DNA from: Thiotrichales bacterium
Lineage (GTDB): Bacteria > Pseudomonadota > Gammaproteobacteria > J044
Length of the DNA: 5,992 bases
Direction of reading: 5' to 3'
Assembly (NCBI GenBank): GCA_024762895.1
Contig: JANTGN010000163.1
Location: forward strand, 1-5,992
Shown here: positions 1 to 5,992 of the stretch, piece after piece
Layout: every line of letters starts with the position of its first letter
How positions within the stretch are numbered: position 1 is the stretch's first letter
The notes under the pieces: model-generated
The model's input: only the letters and a program-made list of their open reading frames with translations
Database searches by the model: none
Told to the model about the DNA's origin: nothing
Program-made: the position numbers and the translations under genes

Positions 1-25
1 CTGATCGGTTAGGGATTGGCCCCTG

Positions 26-46
26 TGTCATGCGGGTTACATGACA
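26..46. promoter_or_regulatory. Perfect 7-bp inverted repeat upstream of the c-di-GMP sensor gene
   Basis: Arms TGTCATG (26-32) and CATGACA (40-46) are exact reverse complements around a 7-base loop (33-39). The right arm ends 20 bases before the TTG start of the sensor gene. Two readings fit: a dyad operator for a dimeric regulator, or an RNA hairpin in the leader. It is not a standard intrinsic terminator for rightward transcription, because an A-rich stretch follows instead of a T-run. I could not identify a clear -35/-10 pair around it. The symmetry is seen directly; the regulatory role is inferred. Confidence 0.4.
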
Positions 47-66
47 ACAATAATAAAAGCTAAGTA

Positions 67-2772
67 TTGAGCTACAACAAAGCCACAATAGGCGCCCTCC
101 TCATCCTGGGGGTGCTGATTCTAAACCCTGCATGGGCAAACCGTGATGCCCAGGTAGAGACCGTTCGTGTTGCCATTCTGGCTCATCGCGGCGTTGAAAC
201 CGCCCTGCGTCAGTGGCAGCCTACCATGGATTATCTGACCAGGACCCTGCAGGGATATCGCTTCGAGATCGTGACGGTCGATAATGATGATATCGAACTG
301 GTGGTGGCCAGCAATGAGGTGGATTTTGTCCTCACCAATCCGGGGTCCTACGTCACCCTGGAGTCTCGACAGGGTGTCTACCGGGTCGCCACACTGATTC
401 GATCACAACCCACCGGGCCACAGGCACAGTTTGGTGCCGTGATCTTTACCCGAAATCAATCGAGCGATATACAGACCCTTCAGGACCTGGTCGGACGATC
501 CTTTATCGCGGTACACCCAAAGGCCTTTGGCGGCTGGCAGATGGGCTGGCGAGAGCTTCGTGAAGCCGGTATTGATCCCTTTAAGGATTTTTCTCGAATG
601 GAGTTTTCAGGGTTTCCTCAGTCGGCAGTAGTTGAGGCCGTAATGTCCGGACGGGTGGATGCGGGCACGGTGCGCACCGATGTGCTCGAGCGCATGATCC
701 AGCAGGGGAGGTTTAGCCAGGATGACCTACGTGTACTGAATCCGATCCAGGCACCAGGTTTTAATGCCATGCTCAGTACCCGGCTTTATCCCGAATGGCC
801 ACTGGCGATTATGCGGGATACCGATCGCATCCTGGCCCGTAAGGTGGTCATGGCCCTGTACGCCTTACCTTTTAATGACCCCATTCTGACGGCAGCAGGA
901 ATCGCCGGCTGGACTATACCCTACGACTACACGCCCGTTCATGACCTGATGCGAGAGCTCAAGGTCGGTCCCTATGAAAACCTCGGCCAGATCTCTGTCA
1001 GGGAAGTGTTGCGTCAGTACTGGCCCTGGATTCTGGGGCTGGGTTTATTCCTGGCGGCAATCGTCGTGTTTCATAGCCTGCGGTTGTTGAAGCTGGTGCA
1101 TGAATCCCGGCAGTCACTGCATAACACCCTGAACTCAATAGGCGATGCCGTGATTACGACGGATATTCATGGGCTTATTGAATTCGTCAACCCTGCCGCA
1201 GAGAGACTCCTCAATCGAACAAGAAAGGATATGGTCGGAAGGCCTTATGAACCGATAGTGCCCTTGACCTATGAGCAGAATAATGACCCGGTGGGCGACC
1301 TGGTATCGGAAAGTCTGGGTCGGGACGCACCTTTTACAATTGCTGATAATATTCAGCTCACACTGGGTACGGGGGATCAGTATTCCATTAAGCTGACGAC
1401 GGCACCCATCGTGAGTGACTCAGGGCATGCCAGTGGCTGCGTACTGGTATTGCATGACATCACGGATATGCAGCACATGACGCAGAAACTTCGTTACCAG
1501 GCCTCGCATGACCCCCTGACGGATTTATATAACCGTCGTGAGTTTGAGCATTCATTGCAGCAGGCTATTTATCGCGTCAAGCGTTATAAACTACCTGTTT
1601 CCTTGTTATATCTGGATCTGGATAATTTCAAGATAGTGAATGACAGCAGTGGGCATTTTGTCGGCGATGAATTACTTAAGCAGACTGCCCAGATACTAAG
1701 AAATCACCTGCGAGAGAGTGATGTCCTGGCGCGCCTGGGTGGAGATGAGTTCGGTATTCTGCTGGATAACTGCACCCTCTCTGATGCCCAGCAAATTGCG
1801 GGCAAGATTCACGAGGCCATGGACAGCTTTCGGTTTCAATGGGATGAGCATATCTTCAGGGTCGGTGTGAGTATTGGCATTGTTCCATTGCGGCTGGATA
1901 GCGAACCCACTATTGTCATGGGTGAGGCGGATGCGGCCTGTTATGTGGCCAAGGCGCATGGACGAAATCGCTACCATGTCTATCAGGTGGATGACTCTGA
2001 TGTCATGCAGCACCATGGTGAAGTGGCATGGGTGCAGCGCATTAGCCGTGCCTTTGAAGAGAACCGGTTCGAGTTATACTGTCAGCCCATCATGTCTTTG
2101 TCGGCCCATGGTAATGAACCGAGTCATTACGAGGTCCTGATACGTCTTCGTGATGAAGAGGGGCAATTGGTGCCACCCTCGGCCTTTCTTCCTGCGGCCG
2201 ATCGTTATAATCTGATGCCTACGATTGATCGATGGGTGGTTCGTACGGTCTTTGCGGCGTTTTCAAGGATAGCCGAAGAAAAGCTAAAAGGTGGTTTTAA
2301 CATCAATCTTTCAGGGCAGACCCTGGGCGATGAATATTTTCAGCAGTTTCTGCTTGAAGAGATGGAGCGCTATCAAGTGCCTGCAGAGTCTATATGTTTT
2401 GAGGTAACGGAAACAGCGGCCATCAGTCGACTGGATTCAGCCATAGCCTTTATCTCGGAAATGCGAGCGCGCGGCTGTCGTTTTGCACTGGATGATTTTG
2501 GTACCGGAGTCAGTACCTTCTCCTATCTCAGAAATCTGCCACTGGATTACGTCAAGATCGATGGAAGCTTCGTACGTGATATGGTAGATGACGAACTGAT
2601 GGCCGCCATGGTGGATTCCATCAACCAGATCGTGCATGTTGTAGGGCTCAAGTCGGTCGCGGAGTTCGTTGAGAATGATGCGATCTTAAGGCAACTCGAA
2701 ATCCTGGGAGTGGATTATGCGCAAGGTTACACCATCAGTCGTCCCTTCCCGATGAGCCAGCTTTTTAACTAA
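67..2772 (+). CDS. Membrane sensor with PhnD/TtrS-like periplasmic domain and PAS-GGDEF-EAL output (c-di-GMP turnover)
   Basis: Predicted inner-membrane protein of 901 residues that makes or degrades c-di-GMP in response to a periplasmic ligand. Residues 1-24 form a signal peptide ending in AWA. Residues ~29-300 resemble the PhnD-type binding fold of TtrS-like sensors (VLTNPGSY at 88-95). A transmembrane helix lies at ~319-340, followed by PAS at ~350-470. The GGDEF domain (~478-640) has an intact GGDEF at 558-562 and an inhibitory-site RESD at 549-552, correctly spaced five residues before it. The EAL domain (~655-900) reads EVL at 689-691 and keeps N747, E779, D809/D810, K830, E866 and Q886, so phosphodiesterase activity is plausible. 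The start is TTG: an in-frame TAA lies at 61-63, and the next in-frame ATG (residue 54) would remove the signal peptide. The Shine-Dalgarno is poor. Ligand unknown; domain calls are strong, net activity is inferred. Confidence 0.94.
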   Translation: MSYNKATIGALLILGVLILNPAWANRDAQVETVRVAILAHRGVETALRQWQPTMDYLTRTLQGYRFEIVTVDNDDIELVVASNEVDFVLTNPGSYVTLESRQGVYRVATLIRSQPTGPQAQFGAVIFTRNQSSDIQTLQDLVGRSFIAVHPKAFGGWQMGWRELREAGIDPFKDFSRMEFSGFPQSAVVEAVMSGRVDAGTVRTDVLERMIQQGRFSQDDLRVLNPIQAPGFNAMLSTRLYPEWPLAIMRDTDRILARKVVMALYALPFNDPILTAAGIAGWTIPYDYTPVHDLMRELKVGPYENLGQISVREVLRQYWPWILGLGLFLAAIVVFHSLRLLKLVHESRQSLHNTLNSIGDAVITTDIHGLIEFVNPAAERLLNRTRKDMVGRPYEPIVPLTYEQNNDPVGDLVSESLGRDAPFTIADNIQLTLGTGDQYSIKLTTAPIVSDSGHASGCVLVLHDITDMQHMTQKLRYQASHDPLTDLYNRREFEHSLQQAIYRVKRYKLPVSLLYLDLDNFKIVNDSSGHFVGDELLKQTAQILRNHLRESDVLARLGGDEFGILLDNCTLSDAQQIAGKIHEAMDSFRFQWDEHIFRVGVSIGIVPLRLDSEPTIVMGEADAACYVAKAHGRNRYHVYQVDDSDVMQHHGEVAWVQRISRAFEENRFELYCQPIMSLSAHGNEPSHYEVLIRLRDEEGQLVPPSAFLPAADRYNLMPTIDRWVVRTVFAAFSRIAEEKLKGGFNINLSGQTLGDEYFQQFLLEEMERYQVPAESICFEVTETAAISRLDSAIAFISEMRARGCRFALDDFGTGVSTFSYLRNLPLDYVKIDGSFVRDMVDDELMAAMVDSINQIVHVVGLKSVAEFVENDAILRQLEILGVDYAQGYTISRPFPMSQLFN

Positions 2773-2779
2773 TTCATCC

Positions 2780-3529
2780 ATGAATGTAATAAAACGGTTT
2801 ATCCCACTGGTGCTCCTGCCCTGTACCCTGTTCACCCTGATGGGGTGTGCGCAGAAGCAGCAGGTAACAAAGAACCCGGATCCCTGGGAAGACTTTAATC
2901 GAAAAGTTTTTTATTTTAATTCCGGATTTGATCGCTACTTCATGAAGCCCATTGCCGTGGGATATAAGGCCGCTACACCCCCACCCGCAGAAAAAGGTGT
3001 TTCAAACTTTTATGCCAACCTCTCGGATTTTCGAACGGCGTTTAATAATTTTATTCAGCTTAAGTTTATCGAGGGTTTTACCGATTCGGGTCGTTTCCTC
3101 GTCAATAGCACGGTGGGTATCGTTGGGCTGGTAGATGTCGCTTCCAAGATGGGTATGGACAAGCATAATGAAGATTTTGGTCAAACCCTGGGGCGTTGGG
3201 GAGTGCCCTCGGGGCCTTATGTTATGTTGCCGTTCTTAGGGCCCTCGACTGCACGTGATGGGCCGGCTCTGATCGTGGATTATTATACGGCGCCACAGAC
3301 CTATTTCGTAGATGTCGTCGCCCTTCGGAACTCGCTCTGGGCGCTGGACTTTATCAACCGTCGTGCGGAATTACTGTCTCTCGATGTGGTGCTTCAGGAT
3401 GTGGCTTATGACAAGTATGACCTGCTTCGAGATGCCTATCTGACGCGTCGTGAATACCTGGTCACGGATGGCCGGTCTCAACAGGAGGCCGATGATGATC
3501 TCATGATGGAGCTTGAAGGGCTGGAATAA
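2780..3529 (+). CDS. mlaA: MlaA (VacJ) family outer-membrane lipoprotein, phospholipid-transport component
   Basis: Lipoprotein of 249 residues, full length for the family. A basic N-terminus and hydrophobic stretch lead to the lipobox L20-M21-G22-C23, so C23 should be lipidated; the following residue is Ala, which favours outer-membrane sorting. Family signatures are present throughout: DPWEDFNRKVFYFN soon after the lipobox, GRFLVNSTVGIVGLVD in the middle, then EDFGQTLGRWGVPSGPY with LPFLGPSTARDG, and a late INRRAELL. In known systems MlaA sits with porins in the outer membrane and passes mislocalised phospholipids to periplasmic MlaC, then to the MlaFEDB transporter. None of those partners is in this window. 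The ATG lies 7 bp after the sensor gene's stop and has no clear Shine-Dalgarno, so cotranscription and perhaps translational coupling are likely. The C-terminal tail is acidic. Family assignment is firm. Confidence 0.96.
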   Translation: MNVIKRFIPLVLLPCTLFTLMGCAQKQQVTKNPDPWEDFNRKVFYFNSGFDRYFMKPIAVGYKAATPPPAEKGVSNFYANLSDFRTAFNNFIQLKFIEGFTDSGRFLVNSTVGIVGLVDVASKMGMDKHNEDFGQTLGRWGVPSGPYVMLPFLGPSTARDGPALIVDYYTAPQTYFVDVVALRNSLWALDFINRRAELLSLDVVLQDVAYDKYDLLRDAYLTRREYLVTDGRSQQEADDDLMMELEGLE

Positions 3530-3536
3530 GTCACTA
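3527..3536. other. Tail-to-tail gene junction with a 4-bp gap
   Basis: The mlaA stop (TAA, 3527-3529) and the minus-strand stop of the ArnT-like gene (TAG, reading 3536-3534) are separated by only four bases. I see no GC-rich hairpin with a T-run on either side close to this point. Each transcript therefore probably runs into the 3' end of the opposing gene before ending. The geometry is seen directly; the transcriptional consequence is inferred. Confidence 0.8.
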
Positions 3537-5204
3537 TGATAATCGGGGGCAGTACACCAGATCCTCATTGACAAACAGGTGGTCCAGTCGGTTGTCCAGC
3601 AGTATTTCCCGAATCTCCTGAGAGTTATGGCGTGAGCGCACATCAATACGCGTATCCAGTCGTTTACAGTTTTTCAGATCCAGTGTTTGACTCGGTGCCC
3701 TGCGAATCACCACATATTCATGCGCTTCCATTAGTTCCTCGGGGGTGAATTTGTCCTGGGTTCGGTAACCATGAATATGGGCACCCGGTAACATAAAACC
3801 ATAGCGCTCGTATTTTGCCCGGAAGTTATAGGGTACCCAGACATCCTTATCCTTCATGTTGTTGATCGTTTCCTGACCGTAGTGGCCTTTTTCATGATCA
3901 AAGGGATGGAAAAAACCTGCCAGGCTGACATAAACCAGTAATAAGGCCGCTGGTGTGAGATCACGCGTCCATTCATGCCGCAATAAGCCGTACAGGACGA
4001 CCCCCAGTGCCAGTGCCATGGTGAACCAGATGGTCAGCGGGTAAAGTCCATGCTCATCCAGGAAAAATTCCAGGCGTAGCCCAAAGTAGGCAATACCGGC
4101 CACAAACAGACCTGCGAAGATCAGGCTAAGTCTGAAGGCCCAAAGCGGAATCCGATCCCAGTACATCGATAACAGGATGGCCAGAGCCGGCATAATGGGT
4201 ATGAGATATCGGGCAGAGCGTTGGGTCGGCAGGCTGAAAACCAGGAAATAGACCAGTATCCAGATCCATAACAGGATCTCTGTGGCCTCCATCGTCCTAC
4301 GCTCACGAAATGCAAGATAAAACAGAGCGGTCGCTGGAAATATGAACAATCCGGTATTTAATAACAGGCCAATAGCCTGGGACCAGACGCTGGATCCACC
4401 CCAGAGTAATTTGGTCAGGTAGTTGTCCTGGTTTACCTTGCCAATATTCTCCTTGAAGATGAACTCCTGCAGGATCGCTTCGGGGTCCGGGTCTAAGACA
4501 AACCACAGGCTGAACAGGCCCAGCGACACTGCCGTCATGAGGATCAGCTTGATGCTGTCTTTGAGCAGAAAAATGCGCAGGTCGTAATTGCGCTCTTTCC
4601 AGTACCACCAGGCAAAGGTCAGACCCACAGGCACAATCAGCATGAACGACTTATAGAGAAAACCGATACCCAGGCACAGGCCGGCAAGCAGCGGGAAGAC
4701 CAGTCTGGAATCAAAGGCACTGGGACGCCAGTAGAGCAATGCGAAGCCGGGAAGGAACAGCCAGAATACCAGGGGTGGATCGGTCAGGAATGGCCGGCCA
4801 TAACGATAAGTAGTCATGAAGGCGAGGAAACAGAACAACGCGATGAAACCATTGCGAAGGTTGCCAAGTTTTCTGGCCAGCAGGAAAATCAGCAGACCGG
4901 TCAGGAAGGTATAAAGCACACTGGGCCAGCGCAGGCGCCAGTGTTCCCAGTCCTGTCCCCAGTCAGTACTGGCGATTCCCTGCCAGAAGATCATCGGGGG
5001 CTTGGTATTACGCATGCCTTCCATCTCGGATTGTAGTGGCAGCAGGCTCCCGCTCTGGGCCGTCAGGCGCGTGATATGGGTATAGGGATATTCATCACCA
5101 TTCTTGGGGATGTGAAGGCCATCCAGGGCATAGAGATAGGTGGCGATCGCCAGTAACAGGGTAGCGATATAAACAAGACGATGCTGCGAATTCGTTGTGC
5201 TCAT
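3534..5204 (-). CDS. ArnT/PMT-like integral membrane glycosyltransferase (GT39/GT83 type)
   Basis: Polytopic inner-membrane protein of 556 residues, about the length of ArnT. Such enzymes move a sugar from an undecaprenyl-phosphate carrier to an acceptor, for example lipid A, at the periplasmic face. An acidic pair, D37-E38 in GDEYPY, follows the first helix in the first periplasmic loop, where the family's catalytic acid lies. The loop also carries K68-P-P70 (TKPPMIFW), matching the KPP motif of ArnT. GRPFLTDPP (D142) and QRSARYLIP (328-336) are further PMT-like signatures. About a dozen hydrophobic segments fill residues 10-425. The last ~130 residues are hydrophilic, consistent with the periplasmic C-terminal domain of ArnT-like proteins. 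Its ATG overlaps the stop of the upstream GT9 gene by four bases, indicating an operon with coupled translation. Sugar and acceptor cannot be told from sequence; calling it true ArnT would be overreach. Confidence 0.9.
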   Translation of the reverse strand: MSTTNSQHRLVYIATLLLAIATYLYALDGLHIPKNGDEYPYTHITRLTAQSGSLLPLQSEMEGMRNTKPPMIFWQGIASTDWGQDWEHWRLRWPSVLYTFLTGLLIFLLARKLGNLRNGFIALFCFLAFMTTYRYGRPFLTDPPLVFWLFLPGFALLYWRPSAFDSRLVFPLLAGLCLGIGFLYKSFMLIVPVGLTFAWWYWKERNYDLRIFLLKDSIKLILMTAVSLGLFSLWFVLDPDPEAILQEFIFKENIGKVNQDNYLTKLLWGGSSVWSQAIGLLLNTGLFIFPATALFYLAFRERRTMEATEILLWIWILVYFLVFSLPTQRSARYLIPIMPALAILLSMYWDRIPLWAFRLSLIFAGLFVAGIAYFGLRLEFFLDEHGLYPLTIWFTMALALGVVLYGLLRHEWTRDLTPAALLLVYVSLAGFFHPFDHEKGHYGQETINNMKDKDVWVPYNFRAKYERYGFMLPGAHIHGYRTQDKFTPEELMEAHEYVVIRRAPSQTLDLKNCKRLDTRIDVRSRHNSQEIREILLDNRLDHLFVNEDLVYCPRLS

Positions 5205-5992
5205 GAAAAGGTCGAGGTCAGTAAAGGCTGTATCGTGTCAAGGACTTGCTTGGGGGTAATCATCTGCAGGCAGACATTATCGGTACAGGCGGTCTTTCGA
5301 TGATTGGCGGCGCTGACACAGGGAGAGCAGGCGAGGCCAGCATAGATCGGTGTCGTTGGCCCCAGGGAGCCGTACAGCCTGGGTGTCTCGGGCCCGAACA
5401 GGACATAGGTTGGCAAATCGGTTACGGCCGCGAAGTGCGCCGGTCCTGAGTCGTTACTAATCATGAGCAGAGCGTTTTGATAGAGTGCGGGTAGTTGAGC
5501 AAAACTCACTGCACCGGCAAAGTTAATGCAGCGTTCATGGCCTACATCTTCTGCCAGTAAGGCCAGGCCAGGACGTTCCGAGTTGGAACCGGTCAGAAAG
5601 ATAATGGCATCCTCGTACTGCTCAAGGATCTGACGGGCTACCTGGGCGTAATTGCTACGGTCCCAACGCCTCTGGGGCAGCAGGTCGCTGGCATTGGCAT
5701 TGATCAGAACGACCTTGTGACGCTTCTGGTCAAGCTCCTCGTAATGTTGACTCATGATCTTCAGCACCGCATCCAGGTCATCCTGGCGGATATCGGCCTT
5801 GGCCAGTTTGATCTCTTCGTCCCTAACGACGGTCTTTGAATAGGGAACCTGTGGCTTCTCGGCGGTCAGGGAGTTAACCAGGGCGATGAAGTTCTTGGCA
5901 ATATGGATGTGGGCGTTGTAGGCCACCTTGTGACTGAGCATATTGCCTCGATACAGGCCCTCATTATGAAAGGCGTGAAACCCCACCCGGTT
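5201..5992 (-). CDS. GT9 family glycosyltransferase (heptosyltransferase-like), 5' end outside window
   Basis: C-terminal part of a GT9 enzyme, the family of the ADP-heptose:LPS heptosyltransferases WaaC and WaaF, which act at the cytoplasmic face on LPS core or related glycans. The frame stays open to the window edge. The GTG at 5986-5984 is not credible as a start, because it encodes the V of an RVGF segment and the frame continues upstream (N, R). Against a usual length near 350 residues, about the first 100 should be missing. The nucleotide-sugar-binding half shows INANASDLLPQRRW, an FLTG strand, NDSGPAH (5455-5435) matching the D-x-G-x-x-H signature, and LFGPETPRLYG. A four-cysteine cluster, C-x2-C-x10-C-x4-C, lies at 5329-5270 around SAANHRKTAC. 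The stop (TGA) overlaps the ATG of the ArnT-like gene. Family is firm; donor and acceptor are unknown, and a donor other than heptose is possible. Confidence 0.92.
   Translation of the reverse strand, partial: NRVGFHAFHNEGLYRGNMLSHKVAYNAHIHIAKNFIALVNSLTAEKPQVPYSKTVVRDEEIKLAKADIRQDDLDAVLKIMSQHYEELDQKRHKVVLINANASDLLPQRRWDRSNYAQVARQILEQYEDAIIFLTGSNSERPGLALLAEDVGHERCINFAGAVSFAQLPALYQNALLMISNDSGPAHFAAVTDLPTYVLFGPETPRLYGSLGPTTPIYAGLACSPCVSAANHRKTACTDNVCLQMITPKQVLDTIQPLLTSTFS

Noticed and set aside
1..44. Tail of an upstream plus-strand gene (CTG ATC GGT TAG ending at 12, or a frame ending with TGA at 42-44)
   Set aside because: Both are too short to show any family signal, and they cannot both be right. 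Nothing in the window chooses between them.
26..60. Intrinsic terminator formed by the 26-46 inverted repeat
   Set aside because: The stem is only 7 bp with modest GC, and it is followed by A-rich rather than T-rich sequence on the plus strand.
10..60. Sigma-70 promoter for the sensor gene (TTGG near 16 with an AT-rich TAATAA near 51)
   Set aside because: The spacing is far from 16-18 bases and no better hexamer pair is present. The promoter may lie upstream of the window.
1696..2016. 106-residue antisense reading frame opposite the GGDEF domain
   Set aside because: It is antisense to a highly conserved catalytic domain and shows no family features, so it is most likely a chance open frame.
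4303..4608. 101-residue minus-strand reading frame inside the ArnT-like gene
   Set aside because: It overlaps strongly supported membrane coding sequence on the same strand in another frame, and its translation has no recognisable domain.
3534..5204. Naming the membrane glycosyltransferase arnT
   Set aside because: The motifs support the wider PMT/ArnT-like superfamily only. No other aminoarabinose-pathway gene is visible, and the sugar cannot be inferred.
5201..5986. Complete 261-residue GT9 protein starting at GTG 5986
   Set aside because: The frame stays open to the window edge, the GTG falls within a conserved GT9 segment (RVGF), and the N-terminal half of the family is absent. It is a gene cut by the window boundary, not a short enzyme.

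Overview
The window looks like chromosomal DNA of a Gram-negative bacterium, most likely a gammaproteobacterium. Three things point that way: a complete MlaA-type outer-membrane lipoprotein, a GT9 (heptosyltransferase-type) glycosyltransferase beside an ArnT-like membrane glycosyltransferase, and a large membrane sensor with c-di-GMP domains. Base composition looks roughly balanced and even across the window. I see no insertion sequence, phage gene, tRNA, rRNA or CRISPR array. No genus can be named from the sequence alone.

Layout: positions 1-66 are a short leader with a perfect 7-bp inverted repeat. A plus-strand pair follows. The first gene (67-2772) is a 901-residue sensor with a signal peptide, a periplasmic PhnD/TtrS-like binding domain, a transmembrane helix, and PAS, GGDEF and EAL domains. 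The second (2780-3529) is mlaA, starting 7 bp after the sensor's stop. A minus-strand pair converges on mlaA with a 4-bp gap. It consists of a GT9 glycosyltransferase, cut off by the right edge of the window (5201 to beyond 5992), and an ArnT/GT39-like integral membrane glycosyltransferase (3534-5204). Their stop and start overlap as ATGA.

The genes share a cell-envelope theme. The minus-strand pair probably adds sugars to LPS or a related surface glycan, one enzyme in the cytoplasm and one at the periplasmic face. MlaA is the outer-membrane part of the Mla system, which keeps phospholipids out of the outer leaflet. The sensor probably reads a small periplasmic ligand and alters c-di-GMP, with an intact-looking EAL site and an intact-looking GGDEF site with its inhibitory site. 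The close spacing of sensor and mlaA is the most unusual feature. Whether it reflects shared function or only shared transcription cannot be decided here. I found no convincing new defence or mobile system, and each gene belongs to a recognisable family.
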